In this document: in pieces, positions 51,995-60,907 of the stretch
Layout of the letters: each line of letters opens with the position of its first letter
How positions within the stretch are numbered: position 1 is the first letter of the stretch
Source: Actinomycetota bacterium
GTDB lineage: Bacteria; Actinomycetota; CADDZG01; JAHWKV01
Assembly: GCA_019347715.1 (NCBI GenBank)
Contig: JAHWKU010000002.1
Coordinates: forward strand, 182,349 to 246,348
Direction: 5' to 3'
DNA: 64,000 nt
The notes under the pieces: model-generated
Told to the model about the DNA's origin: nothing
Database searches by the model: none
What the model saw: the letters and a program-made list of their open reading frames with translations, nothing else
Translations under genes and position numbers: made by a program

Positions 51995-52882
51995 ATGAGA
52001 GGCCGATTCGGCGACCTCATAACCGCGATGGTCACCCCATTCGACGGAAAGGGCAAGGTCAACCTGAAAGAGGCGGCCCGCCTTACCTCCCATCTCGCCG
52101 ATCACGGCTCCGACGGATTCGTCCTTGCGGGGTCCACAGGCGAAGGGCCGACGGTCACCGACGAGGAAAAGACCCAGCTGATCGAGACGGTTAAGGAAGC
52201 AGTAGGCGACCGCGCGACGGTCATCGCCAACACCGGCACCTACGACACGGCTCACTCCATCCATCTCACGAAACAAGCGGAAAAAGCCGGAGCCGATGCG
52301 GTCCTCGTCGTCACCCCTTATTACAACCGGCCTCCGCAGAATGGGCTTCTCGCGCATTTCCGTGCGATTGCAGAATCGACGAAGCTTCCACTCATCCTCT
52401 ACGACATCCCCGCTCGCTCCGCGCGAAAGATCGAGCACGAGACGCTGGTCGAGCTTTCCCGAGTCGAGAACATCGTCGCGGTGAAAGATGCGTGTGGAGA
52501 CGTTCAGGGGGCTGCGCTACTCGTTGCGGACTCTGCAGAGGGATTCGAGGTCTATTCCGGAAACGATGGCGACACCCTTCCGTGGCTCTCCGTCGGCGCG
52601 GTCGGGGTTATTGCTGTCGCTTCTCACGTCGTCGGCCCCCAGATGGCCGAGATGATCTCCCTTTTCAAATCGGGAGACGCAGAGGCGGCCAGGAAGATCC
52701 ATCTCGACCTGATGCCCGTATTCGACATGCTCGGAACGCTCACCACCAACCCGATCCCCGTCAAGGCCGCGCTGGTGGAGATGGGATTCGATGTTGGAGA
52801 ACCGAGGCTTCCGCTCGTGCCGGCCACGCCGGATCAGCTGAAAGTTATCCGAGAGATCCTGAAGAAGGCCGGAGCCTTGTGA
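51995..52882 (+). CDS. dapA: 4-hydroxy-tetrahydrodipicolinate synthase
   Basis: A 295-residue aldolase that condenses pyruvate with aspartate semialdehyde, the first committed step to diaminopimelate and lysine. GFVLAGSTGEGPTVTDEEK, VTPYYNRPPQNGLLAHF, the Tyr in LILYDIPARS and the Schiff-base Lys in IVAVKDACGD are present. The ATG at 51995 has AAAGGAG upstream. In many Actinobacteria dapA is followed by the RNase J gene; here it is followed by a hairpin-rich gap and ftsK. Confidence 0.96.
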   Translation: MRGRFGDLITAMVTPFDGKGKVNLKEAARLTSHLADHGSDGFVLAGSTGEGPTVTDEEKTQLIETVKEAVGDRATVIANTGTYDTAHSIHLTKQAEKAGADAVLVVTPYYNRPPQNGLLAHFRAIAESTKLPLILYDIPARSARKIEHETLVELSRVENIVAVKDACGDVQGAALLVADSAEGFEVYSGNDGDTLPWLSVGAVGVIAVASHVVGPQMAEMISLFKSGDAEAARKIHLDLMPVFDMLGTLTTNPIPVKAALVEMGFDVGEPRLPLVPATPDQLKVIREILKKAGAL

Positions 52883-52886
52883 CACG

Positions 52887-52925
52887 CGGCCGCTTCCTTA
52901 TATCGGCCCAAGAGGGGAGCGGCCG
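52887..52925 (+). terminator. GC-rich hairpin after dapA (possible terminator)
   Basis: CGGCCGCT (52887-52894) pairs with AGCGGCCG (52918-52925). With G-U pairs the stem extends to about 11 bp. It lies 5 nt after the dapA stop and lacks a T tract. GC-rich stems without T tracts have been proposed as terminators in actinobacteria, so a terminator role is possible but unproven. Confidence 0.45.
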
Positions 52926-52959
52926 GAAGAGCCAAAGAGTCATCCCAGGCGATTGCCGC

Positions 52960-52988
52960 GCGGAAATTCGCGATTTCCCGCCTTCTTT
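52960..52988 (+). terminator. Second hairpin in the dapA-ftsK gap
   Basis: GGAAAT (52962-52967) and ATTTCC (52973-52978) form a 6-bp stem with a 5-nt loop. Two more pairs are possible across a one-base bulge, and CCTTCTTT follows. It is a weak intrinsic-terminator candidate; it ends just before the first possible ftsK start. Confidence 0.35.
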
Positions 52989-53017
52989 AAAGGAAGATGG
53001 ACTACCGGGAGACACAA

Positions 53018-55429
53018 ATGGCCACTAAAACGCGCGGTCGCAAGCCCGCAAAGAAAAAGCAAACGTCGCAGGCGCGAATGGCTGCGGCCATCGGCCGCGC
53101 CATGGATGGTCAGCGCGGAGACGTCGGCGGCATCCTCTTATTGTTCTTCGCGATCTTGAGCGGGATGGGGCTCTACGGCGATTGGGCCGGATGGGCGGGG
53201 CGCGGTATCGAGTGGGTCCTGCGCGTCGCGCTTGGCGCGATCGCGCTCGGTGTTCCTCCGGTGCTCGGGTATGTCGGGTTCCTAGCGCTTCGGCAGAGGG
53301 AAGACGACGAGCCCGGCAGGGTGGCCGTCGGGTCGCTGCTGACGCTCCTTGGAGTCGCGGCTTTCGTACATCTCGTCGGCGCCGATGGAGGGTCCGTCCT
53401 TACGGTTGAAGAGCTGCCCCAGCTCGGAGGCGTCTTTGGTGCCGGAGTCGCCTGGCCGCTCGAGATGGCTCTTTCGGTTTGGGGGGCCGGGCTCTTCATC
53501 ACCACTCTCACCGGAGTCGGCCTGTTGATCACCACGAAAACCCCCGTGTCCAAGGTCGTCGAGTGGATCCAGATCGTGGGGCAATTCAGCGGGCGAATGC
53601 TGAGATCTGGCTGGGATCAGCTGAAACCGTCGGTGGCAAGCGCGTTCGAGAAGTTGCGCGACCTGCGGCCACCCCCGCTTCCTCCGGGGGCGCTCGATGA
53701 AGTCGAGGAGGAGGAGGAAGACGAGGAAGACGAGCCCATCCCGCGGCGGCGCTGGAAGAGAAGAGGTTCGACTGCCGCCGAAGAGGCCGAGCTTGAAGAG
53801 GAGGAAGAAACTCAGGAGGAGGACGACCTCGTCATCTCCCTCGAACCGTCGGTTGTGGCTCCCAAATCCTCCGGAAAGGACGGCTACCGGCTTCCTTCCA
53901 TGGAGCTGCTCGAAACCGCACCGCTGAAGAGCGTTTCGGAGCAGTCCATCAAGAACACGATCTCGCTTCTCGAGGGAACCCTCCAGGAGTTTCAGGTTGA
54001 TGCCAGGGTCACGGGATACACACCGGGGCCGACGGTCACGAGATATGAGATCGAGCTGGGGGCCGCGGTCAAGGTAAACCGGGTCGTCAGCCTGCAAAAC
54101 GAGATCCGTTACAAGCTGGGTTCCGGCGAGCTTCGGATCCTCGCTCCCATCCCGGGGCGGTCGGCTATCGGCATCGAGGTTCCAAACCACGACCGGCAGC
54201 TCGTCACCCTTGGCGATGTGCTCGGAAGCCCAGAAGGAGTCGCCGGTGATCATCCACTTGTTGTCGGGTTGGGCAAAGACATCTCGGGGGCATCGGTCGT
54301 GGTGAACCTTGCCGAGATGCCTCACCTCCTCATCGCCGGAGCGACCGGCGCAGGAAAATCCTCATGCGTAAACGCGATGCTGATCTCGGTGCTGATGAAG
54401 GCCCGTCCAGACCAGGTCCGCTTGTTGCTAATAGACCCCAAGCGCGTCGAGCTGTCTCACTACAACGGCGTCCCGCACCTTCTGACGCCGGTCGTGACCT
54501 CGCCCAAGAAGGCCGCCGAGGCTCTGCACTGGGTGGTGGGCGAGATGGAGGCGCGTTACAAGCTGCTCGAACTGGCAGGGATGCGTCATGCCGAGATGTA
54601 CAACGAGGCCGTTCGCGGCGGGGCCCTGCCGCCATACGAGGACGGTACCCAGCGCTATCCGTTCCCTTATTACCTCGTGGTGATCGACGAGCTGGCCGAT
54701 CTCATGATGGTTGCTCCGAGAGACGTCGAAGACTCAATCATGCGAATCGCCCAGATGGCGAGGGCCGTGAACATCCACCTGATCGTGGCGACTCAGCGGC
54801 CCTCGGTCGACGTGGTCACCGGAGTCATCAAAGCGAATATCCCTTCGCGGCTGGCGTTTCTCACCTCCAGCGCCACCGACTCCAGAGTGATCCTCGACGA
54901 AGGCGGCGCCGACCGGCTGATAGGAAGAGGCGACATGCTCTACAAACATGCCTCCGCCCCCAGGCCGCGCCGCATCCAGGGGGCATGGGTATCTCAGCCC
55001 GAGATTGAACGGGTGATCGCCTGGAGCCGAAGACAGAAAAATGTCGAGTACGTCGAGGGGATCCTCAAAGAGAACCAGCCCGGGGCCTCGGGGGCCGGCG
55101 ATTACGGGGACGAAGACGACGACGAGGTTTTGTGCCGCCAGGCGATGGAGCTGGTTGTTCGGTCACAGCTGGGCTCCACCTCGATGCTTCAGCGCAAGCT
55201 GAAGATCGGCTTCGCCCGGGCGGGAAGGATCATGGACCTGCTCGAACAGCGTGGCGTCGTGGGCCCCTCCCAGGGTTCGAAGCCCCGCGAGGTGCTTATG
55301 ACTGTCGAGGAGCTCGAGGAGAAAGCCACCATGGCTGGCCCTCCAGATACCGGGCCTTCGCCACAGCAGCCTCGGCAACCCGGTTCGGGAGAGGACGACC
55401 CCCCGATCCGCTCCTACTGGAACGACTGA
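53018..55429 (+). CDS. ftsK: DNA translocase FtsK/SpoIIIE
   Basis: An 803-residue septal DNA pump that clears chromosome arms at division. Four membrane segments fill about residues 35-180, followed by a strongly acidic linker with a basic patch (about 225-290), then the alpha and beta motor domains with Walker A GATGAGKSS (Lys447), Walker B YYLVVIDELADLM and RPSVDVVTGVIKANIP. The C-terminal gamma winged helix (CRQAMELVVRSQLGSTSMLQRKLKIGFARAGRIMD) recognises KOPS-like sites. The ATG at 53018 has GGGAG 6 nt upstream; an ATG at 52997 is an alternative. Confidence 0.95.
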   Translation: MATKTRGRKPAKKKQTSQARMAAAIGRAMDGQRGDVGGILLLFFAILSGMGLYGDWAGWAGRGIEWVLRVALGAIALGVPPVLGYVGFLALRQREDDEPGRVAVGSLLTLLGVAAFVHLVGADGGSVLTVEELPQLGGVFGAGVAWPLEMALSVWGAGLFITTLTGVGLLITTKTPVSKVVEWIQIVGQFSGRMLRSGWDQLKPSVASAFEKLRDLRPPPLPPGALDEVEEEEEDEEDEPIPRRRWKRRGSTAAEEAELEEEEETQEEDDLVISLEPSVVAPKSSGKDGYRLPSMELLETAPLKSVSEQSIKNTISLLEGTLQEFQVDARVTGYTPGPTVTRYEIELGAAVKVNRVVSLQNEIRYKLGSGELRILAPIPGRSAIGIEVPNHDRQLVTLGDVLGSPEGVAGDHPLVVGLGKDISGASVVVNLAEMPHLLIAGATGAGKSSCVNAMLISVLMKARPDQVRLLLIDPKRVELSHYNGVPHLLTPVVTSPKKAAEALHWVVGEMEARYKLLELAGMRHAEMYNEAVRGGALPPYEDGTQRYPFPYYLVVIDELADLMMVAPRDVEDSIMRIAQMARAVNIHLIVATQRPSVDVVTGVIKANIPSRLAFLTSSATDSRVILDEGGADRLIGRGDMLYKHASAPRPRRIQGAWVSQPEIERVIAWSRRQKNVEYVEGILKENQPGASGAGDYGDEDDDEVLCRQAMELVVRSQLGSTSMLQRKLKIGFARAGRIMDLLEQRGVVGPSQGSKPREVLMTVEELEEKATMAGPPDTGPSPQQPRQPGSGEDDPPIRSYWND

Positions 55430-55442
55430 CTACCTCGGCAAC

Positions 55443-55448
55443 TACACT
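55443..55448 (+). promoter_or_regulatory. Putative -10 box of the oligopeptidase gene (leaderless)
   Basis: TACACT is followed by seven bases (TCCCTGA) and the ATG at 55456, with no Shine-Dalgarno sequence. Confidence 0.5.
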
Positions 55449-55455
55449 TCCCTGA

Positions 55456-57510
55456 ATGCAGACCGAATCCGTCGCGCCCCCAGTAGCAAAGGTCAGCCCC
55501 GTCAAGGAAACCCTCCACGGCGAGGAGCGCGTGGACGAGTTTGCCTGGATGAAGAGTCGGGAGGACCCGGAGGTCATTTCCTATTTAGAGGCCGAAAACG
55601 ATTACACCAAGTCGGTGATGCAAGACACCGAGGAACTTCAGGAAAGCCTGTACCGGGAGATGCTGGCGCGGATCAAAGAAACCGATCTGTCGGTTCCGGT
55701 TCGGATTGACGACTTCTTTTACTACCTGCGGACTGAGGAGGGAAAGCAGTATCCGATCTATTGCAGAAAGTTCCAAAGCCTCGATGCTGTCGAAGAGATC
55801 ATCCTCGATCAGAACGACCTTGCCGAAGGGAACGAGTACTTCGCCTTTGGCACGCTGGCGGTGAGTCCCGACCACCGCATTCTTGCCTACTCGTCCGACA
55901 CGCTGGGAAGAGAGATCTACACCCTTCACTTCAAGGACCTCACAAGTGGAGCCCTCCTGCCCGACCAGATTGAAAACATCGAGTATTCGGTGGCTTGGGC
56001 AAACGACAATCGCAGTGTTTTCTACAGCGTCCCCGATGAGGCCAAGCGCCCATACCGTCTGATGCGTCATATCCTGGGAACTAACCCGGCTTCCGATGCG
56101 CTCATTTACGAGGAGACGGATGCTGCCTATTACTTGGGCGCAGTCAGATCGAAGACCAAAGCATTCATATTCATGAGTCTTGGAAGTCTCACAACTTCCG
56201 AGGTCTGGTATCTAGATGCGAATCGCCCAGAAGACGAATTCAAGGTGATCCATCCCAGGGAGCAGGGAGTCCGCTATGAGGTCGCGCACCAGGGGGACGT
56301 ATTCGTCATCACTACCGACGATGACGCCAAGAACTTCAAGGTCGTCGAGGCCCCTATCGACGCTCCAGGAAAAGAAAACTGGCGTACGGTCGTTCCTCAC
56401 AATCGGGATATCAAGATCGACCACGTAGAGGTTTTCGCCGACCACCGCGTGTTTTTCGAACGCCGAGGGGGGTTTACAACCGCAAGGATTCAGAACATCC
56501 GGACCGGCGAAGACCATCCCATCGATTTTCCGGAACCCGTCTACTGGGTCAGGCCGGGGCCGAATCCCCAATACAACACTCACATTCTGCGTTTCAGCTA
56601 TACGTCGCTCATCACGCCCGATTCGGTTTACGACTACGACATGCAGACGCGGGATCGAGAACTCCTGAAGCGCCAAGAGGTCTTGGGAGGATACGATCCG
56701 GCTCAATATGCTTCGGAACGCATCTCGGCCACCGCTTCGGACGGGACCGAGGTTCCTATCTCGTTGGTATATCGCAAGGACTTCTCCAAAGACGGGACCC
56801 ATCCGGCCCTTCTCTACGGATACGGTTCTTACGGCGCCAGCATCGATCCCTTCTTCAACTCGAATCTCCTCTCCTTACTGGATCGCGGCTTCGTCTACGC
56901 CGTAGCTCATGTCCGTGGGGGTGGAGAATTGGGCGAATACTGGAAGGAAGATGGAAAGTTGCTGCAGAAGCGAAACACCTTCACAGACTTCATCGCCTGC
57001 GCGGAGCACCTCATCGAGCAGGATTACGCCCATCCCAAGAGACTGGCGATTATGGGAGGAAGTGCGGGCGGTCTGTTGATGGGAGCCGTAGTCAATTTAC
57101 GACCGGAACTCTTCCAGGCAGTGATCGCCAAGGTACCGTTCGTGGACGTCATCAACACGATCCGTGATCCCAAGCTGCTGTACAGCGTTCTCGAGTACGA
57201 GGAGTGGGGGAACCCTGACGATCCTGGGTTCTACGAATACATCCGCACCTACGCGCCCTACGACAACGTGGAGGCGAAGGAATATCCGAACATGCTGGTC
57301 ACCGCCTCCTTCCACGACCCCAGGGTGAACTTCTGGGAGCCGGCAAAGTGGGTTGCCCGGCTCCGGAGGATAAAAAGAGGCGACGAGCTGCTGTTGCTCA
57401 AGACGAAGATGGTCGCCGGCCACGGCGGTGCCTCCGGCCGCTATGACCGGCTGCGGGACACGGCCTTCGAGTTCGCATTCCTGTTCAAGGTCCTCGAAGT
57501 GCAGGCGTAG
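55456..57510 (+). CDS. ptrB: S9A family oligopeptidase B
   Basis: A 684-residue cytosolic serine peptidase that cuts small peptides, usually after basic residues. The N-terminal seven-bladed propeller (about 70-400) includes YYLRTEEGKQYPIYCR and SPDHRILAYSSDTLGREIYTLHFKDL. The catalytic domain has Ser536 in MGGSAGGLLMG, Asp621 in FHDPRVNFWEP and His656 in AGHGGASGRYD. No signal peptide is seen. It stands alone between ftsK and the rodZ-like gene; rimO, found after ftsK in Streptomyces, is absent. Confidence 0.94.
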   Translation: MQTESVAPPVAKVSPVKETLHGEERVDEFAWMKSREDPEVISYLEAENDYTKSVMQDTEELQESLYREMLARIKETDLSVPVRIDDFFYYLRTEEGKQYPIYCRKFQSLDAVEEIILDQNDLAEGNEYFAFGTLAVSPDHRILAYSSDTLGREIYTLHFKDLTSGALLPDQIENIEYSVAWANDNRSVFYSVPDEAKRPYRLMRHILGTNPASDALIYEETDAAYYLGAVRSKTKAFIFMSLGSLTTSEVWYLDANRPEDEFKVIHPREQGVRYEVAHQGDVFVITTDDDAKNFKVVEAPIDAPGKENWRTVVPHNRDIKIDHVEVFADHRVFFERRGGFTTARIQNIRTGEDHPIDFPEPVYWVRPGPNPQYNTHILRFSYTSLITPDSVYDYDMQTRDRELLKRQEVLGGYDPAQYASERISATASDGTEVPISLVYRKDFSKDGTHPALLYGYGSYGASIDPFFNSNLLSLLDRGFVYAVAHVRGGGELGEYWKEDGKLLQKRNTFTDFIACAEHLIEQDYAHPKRLAIMGGSAGGLLMGAVVNLRPELFQAVIAKVPFVDVINTIRDPKLLYSVLEYEEWGNPDDPGFYEYIRTYAPYDNVEAKEYPNMLVTASFHDPRVNFWEPAKWVARLRRIKRGDELLLLKTKMVAGHGGASGRYDRLRDTAFEFAFLFKVLEVQA

Positions 57511-57639
57511 GGACGTCTAAGGTCACTCCAAGTAGACAAATAGTCACGATTGACCCACCCTGGGGCCGCCGATAGTATCGCTTTAGCTTGGGGTGGGCGG
57601 GGGCCCGTCCGAGCTCATCTACAACCTCCCACGAGACTT

Positions 57640-58407
57640 ATGGCTGAACTCACCATCGGCGAGAGGCTTCGGCAGGCGAGGGAGGCGATTCCGGCCTCTC
57701 TTTACCAGGCCTCTCGAGAAACGAAGATCCGGGTCGACTTCCTGGAGTACATGGAGCGCGACAACTTTCGGTTCATGTCCGGTGGCGCCTACATTCGGGG
57801 CTTGCTCAGAGGGTACGCGCGGTGGCTGAGACTCGACGAGGAGGCGCTGTCGAGCGAGTTCGAGAGTCTCTTCGACCGGCAGCGGCCCCCGACCGTCAAG
57901 CAGATCTTCAAGGAGCCTGCGGTTAGGGGCAAGTCGAAGCGGCCCCACTGGGTGATCGCAGCAGCTGTAGCGGCTCTCATCCTCATGTCTTTTTCGCTGG
58001 TTGGCCTGCTCGGGAGTCCCGATCAAAACGTGGCGAGTCCTCCGACCGATACCGAAGAGAGAGTCATCGCGCCGACCTCCGACCCGGTTGCCGAGGATGG
58101 ATCTCAACAGGTCGCGGAGGCGCCGGTAACCCAAGGGGTAGAGGTGCTCATCGATGTCACTGGGTCAAGGTCGTGGATGCGAATCCAGGCCGATGGCGCT
58201 GAGGAGCCGGTCTTCGAAGGAACGATGACGGCCGGACAGTCGAGAACGTTCGAGGCTTCGGATCAGCTGATCGTGCTGTTCGGAAACCTCGGCGCGGTCA
58301 ATGTCACCGTAAACGGCAAGGACCTTGGGGTCCCGGGCAATGCGGGACAAACCGGCAGGCTCGTGTTTACACCCGACACCACGTCACTTCCCCAACGTCC
58401 TTCTTAG
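57640..58407 (+). CDS. RodZ-like helix-turn-helix membrane protein (HTH_25/DUF4115)
   Basis: A 255-residue bitopic protein. An N-terminal HTH_25 domain (IGERLRQAREAIPASLYQASRETKIRVDFLEYMERDNF, then GGAYIRGLLRGYARWL) is followed by a basic linker, one membrane span (WVIAAAVAALILMSFSLVGLLG) and an extracytoplasmic beta-rich DUF4115 domain (VEVLIDVTGSRSWMRIQADG, GNLGAVNVTVNGKDLG). RodZ links MreB to the cell-wall machinery; many Actinobacteria carry this gene next to pgsA without MreB. The ATG at 57640 (MAELTIGERL) is chosen; the earlier start at 57550 adds a non-conserved stretch. Confidence 0.88.
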   Translation: MAELTIGERLRQAREAIPASLYQASRETKIRVDFLEYMERDNFRFMSGGAYIRGLLRGYARWLRLDEEALSSEFESLFDRQRPPTVKQIFKEPAVRGKSKRPHWVIAAAVAALILMSFSLVGLLGSPDQNVASPPTDTEERVIAPTSDPVAEDGSQQVAEAPVTQGVEVLIDVTGSRSWMRIQADGAEEPVFEGTMTAGQSRTFEASDQLIVLFGNLGAVNVTVNGKDLGVPGNAGQTGRLVFTPDTTSLPQRPS

Positions 58408-58430
58408 AACCGACTCCTTTCCCAACCAGG

Positions 58431-58436
58431 TAGGCT
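58431..58436 (+). promoter_or_regulatory. Putative -10 box of pgsA-cinA-thpR (leaderless)
   Basis: TAGGCT is followed by seven bases and the GTG of pgsA at 58444. No ribosome binding site is apparent. Confidence 0.4.
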
Positions 58437-58443
58437 CGTTACG

Positions 58444-59019
58444 GTGAGCTGGGCCAACTTCGTCACCATGGTTCGGATCCTCTTGATCCCGGTATTCGTG
58501 GTCCTCATGTTCGTAGCAGGGCCTTCCCTGCCCGAAGAGCCGGCAGTTCATGCGGCCTCCTATTTTGCTTTCATCGTCTTTAGCGTGGCCGCGATGAGCG
58601 ACTCCCTGGACGGCTACCTTGCGAGAAGGTTCAACCGGGTGACTCGCCTGGGCCAATTCCTTGATCCGCTCGCAGACAAGCTGCTCATAGGCGCGGCGCT
58701 CGTCACCTTGGTGATGCTGAGGGGCTTCCCGGCCTGGGCGGCGATCGTCATCGTCACGAGAGAGGTGGCGGTTTCGGTTCTTCGATCGATGGCTCTTCGC
58801 CGGGGCCGGGACTTGCCCGCAAGCAGGACGGGCAAGATCAAGACCGCGCTTCAGATCCCAACGGTGATGCTATGGCTGCTGCCAAGAGCGGGCTGGATCT
58901 CAATTGCCCAAGACCTCTCGGTGATCGTCGCGGTCATACTCACGCTTCTATCGGGTATCCAGTACTTCATGAGAACTCGTGAACTCCTGCGACCACGTGA
59001 CGACGTGACTGCAATTTGA
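58444..59019 (+). CDS. pgsA: CDP-diacylglycerol-glycerol-3-phosphate 3-phosphatidyltransferase
   Basis: A 191-residue membrane enzyme of the CDP-alcohol phosphatidyltransferase family. The signature SDSLDGYLARRFNRVTRLGQFLDPLADK carries the D-x2-D-G-x2-A-R and G-x3-D-x3-D residues. Five to six membrane spans are visible. It makes phosphatidylglycerol-phosphate from CDP-diacylglycerol, the product of cdsA in this window. The start is GTG 58444. The stop overlaps the cinA TTG (TTGA). The pgsA-cinA-recA neighbourhood is typical of Gram-positives. Confidence 0.94.
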   Translation: MSWANFVTMVRILLIPVFVVLMFVAGPSLPEEPAVHAASYFAFIVFSVAAMSDSLDGYLARRFNRVTRLGQFLDPLADKLLIGAALVTLVMLRGFPAWAAIVIVTREVAVSVLRSMALRRGRDLPASRTGKIKTALQIPTVMLWLLPRAGWISIAQDLSVIVAVILTLLSGIQYFMRTRELLRPRDDVTAI

Positions 59020-60275
59020 AAGCGGAGGTCATCGCCGTCGGCACCGAGCTGTTGCTCGGCGAGATCATCAATTCGAATGCGCAGTACATCTCTACCGAGC
59101 TGTCGCGGATTGGAATCGATGTCATGTATCAGACGGTGGTCGGCGACAACGAGCAACGCATCGCGGACGAGATCTCGCGGGCACTCGATCGCTCTGATGT
59201 TGTGATCATCACCGGGGGCCTTGGTCCGACCCACGACGATCTGACGCGCGAAGCGATCACCCGCGCGACCGGACGGAAGCTCGAGCGGAGGCCGGAGCTC
59301 GAACAATGGCTTCGAGAACGTTTTGCTGCGATGGGAAGAGAGATGGCAGACAATAATCTTCGTCAGGCTGACCAGCCCGAAACGGCAGTTGCGATCGGAA
59401 ACCCGCGCGGAAGCGCGCCGGGTGTGGACCTCGCGCACAACGGAAAGCGCATCTTCGCAGTGCCGGGAGTGCCGGTTGAGATGAAGGGCATGTTGAGTGA
59501 CCACGTAATCCCGGAGCTGAGCGGGGCCGCCGGGGAGAACACACTTCTCTCCCGCTATTTGAAAGTCGCTGGCATGGGTGAATCGGATGTCGCGCAGCGC
59601 ATCAAACACATGATCGACGACTTGGACCGCCAGCACATCGTCACGATCGCGTTGCTGGCTTCGGCTGGGGAAGTGAGAGTCCGCATAACGGCGAAGGCTC
59701 GAAACGAGAAGGAAGCTCTGGAACTCATCGCTCCGACGGAGGAGCGCGTTCGAGGTGAGCTGGGCGTCGCGGTCTATGGGACGGACGGCGACACTATCGA
59801 GGGTGCGGCCGCCGGTGTTCTGAAGGGAAGGGGGCTCAAGCTGGCGATAGCGGAGTCGGTCACCGGCGGGCTTGTCGTCTCGAGAATGATCTCGATACCG
59901 GGCACTTCTGAATTTCTCGACACCGGCTTCGTCACCTACGCCATCGAATCAAAGATCCGCCAGCTCGGCGTGGATCCCAAGATCATCGAGGAGCACGGGG
60001 CGGTCTCGAAGGAAACTGCGATCGCCATGGCCGAAGGGGCACGCCGAAGCGCGGGATCAGACGTTGGCCTGGCAACCACAGGCGAAGCGGGCCCCGATCC
60101 TGCAGAGGCTCCCGTCGGGACCATCTTCATCGCCGTCTCATGGGAGCAAGCAAGCGCGCATCGCAAGTTCATAGCGCCAGGAGACAGGGATGCGATCCGG
60201 CGATGGGCTTCCGCTGGAGCTCTCAACTTCTTACGTCTGTGGGCCATGGGCGAGGTGAAGCCGGACCCACAGTGA
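59016..60275 (+). CDS. cinA: CinA family protein (NMN deamidase/ADP-ribose pyrophosphatase)
   Basis: A 419-residue two-domain protein. The N-terminal COG1058 MoCF-like domain (AEVIAVGTELLLGEIINSNAQYISTELSRIGIDV, ITGGLGPTHDDLTREAI, VPGVPVEMKGM) hydrolyses ADP-ribose. The C-terminal domain (LAIAESVTGGLVVSRMISIPGTSEFLDTGFVTYAIESK, GLATTGEAGPDPAEAPVGTIFIAV) deamidates NMN. The gene is competence-induced in streptococci, where it is co-transcribed with recA. Here thpR lies between cinA and recA. The TTG start overlaps the pgsA stop by 4 nt. Confidence 0.95.
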   Translation: MKAEVIAVGTELLLGEIINSNAQYISTELSRIGIDVMYQTVVGDNEQRIADEISRALDRSDVVIITGGLGPTHDDLTREAITRATGRKLERRPELEQWLRERFAAMGREMADNNLRQADQPETAVAIGNPRGSAPGVDLAHNGKRIFAVPGVPVEMKGMLSDHVIPELSGAAGENTLLSRYLKVAGMGESDVAQRIKHMIDDLDRQHIVTIALLASAGEVRVRITAKARNEKEALELIAPTEERVRGELGVAVYGTDGDTIEGAAAGVLKGRGLKLAIAESVTGGLVVSRMISIPGTSEFLDTGFVTYAIESKIRQLGVDPKIIEEHGAVSKETAIAMAEGARRSAGSDVGLATTGEAGPDPAEAPVGTIFIAVSWEQASAHRKFIAPGDRDAIRRWASAGALNFLRLWAMGEVKPDPQ

Positions 60276-60829
60276 GGCTGTTCGTCGGCATCGAAGTCCC
60301 CGAAGCCCAGAAGCGGTCGATCGAAAAGGCAATCCAAGAGCTTCGAAAGGCTCTGCCCGCCGCCCGCTGGGTGCCGAGGGAGAACTGGCACGTGACTCTC
60401 AAATTTCTGGGCGAGGTTTCCGACGAGCGCGTTGCCGAGGTGACCGAGATAGGCGTGGCATCGGCCGGGAGATCGGCCGCCCTGGTGACTCATCTCACCG
60501 ACATCGGAAGCTTCCCGAGCCGCACCAGGACCAGGGTGCTTTGGGTGGGCCTGGATGATCCCGAGGACGAGATGGCGCATCTCGCAGCTCGACTGGAAAA
60601 GAAGCTGGGCAAGGCTGGTTTTCGTCAGGAATCCCGCAAACTCCATCCGCATCTCACGCTTGCCCGGTTCCGGGTCCCCGAGCGGATCGCAGACGTGATC
60701 GAGTCCAGCGGGCCATACGACCTCGACCGGGCTCCATTCGAGGTGAGCGAGGTGGTCCTTTTTCGCAGCCGCCTCAGCCGGGCCGGAGCGAGCTATGAAG
60801 TCATCGAACGCTGGCGCCTTGGCAAATAG
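60272..60829 (+). CDS. thpR: RNA 2',3'-cyclic phosphodiesterase (2'-5' RNA ligase family)
   Basis: A 185-residue 2H phosphoesterase. The two H-x-(T/S)-x motifs are HVTLKF (about residue 40) and HLTLARF (about residue 128), in the expected bilobal arrangement. The family hydrolyses 2',3'-cyclic phosphates and can join 2'-5' bonds in vitro; the natural RNA target is unclear. The GTG at 60272 overlaps the cinA stop (GTGA) and gives the family N-terminus VRLFVGIEVPEAQ. Two hundred bases of recA control region follow. Confidence 0.92.
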   Translation: MRLFVGIEVPEAQKRSIEKAIQELRKALPAARWVPRENWHVTLKFLGEVSDERVAEVTEIGVASAGRSAALVTHLTDIGSFPSRTRTRVLWVGLDDPEDEMAHLAARLEKKLGKAGFRQESRKLHPHLTLARFRVPERIADVIESSGPYDLDRAPFEVSEVVLFRSRLSRAGASYEVIERWRLGK

Positions 60830-60855
60830 ATGGACTCTGAGGTAGGGCGGAGGCA

Positions 60856-60861
60856 TATAAT
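60856..60861 (+). promoter_or_regulatory. Consensus TATAAT upstream of recA (weak promoter candidate)
   Basis: A perfect -10 hexamer lies 177 nt before recA. No good -35 is present at 16-18 nt (TGGACT at 60831 gives a 19-nt spacer). A near-palindromic GTAATTCACA/ACTGTGTAAT stretch follows at 60871-60890. It may be a third recA promoter. Confidence 0.3.
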
Positions 60862-60907
60862 CACATCGGCGTAATTCACAACTGTGTAATTCTCTGGGGA
60901 AAAGTCC

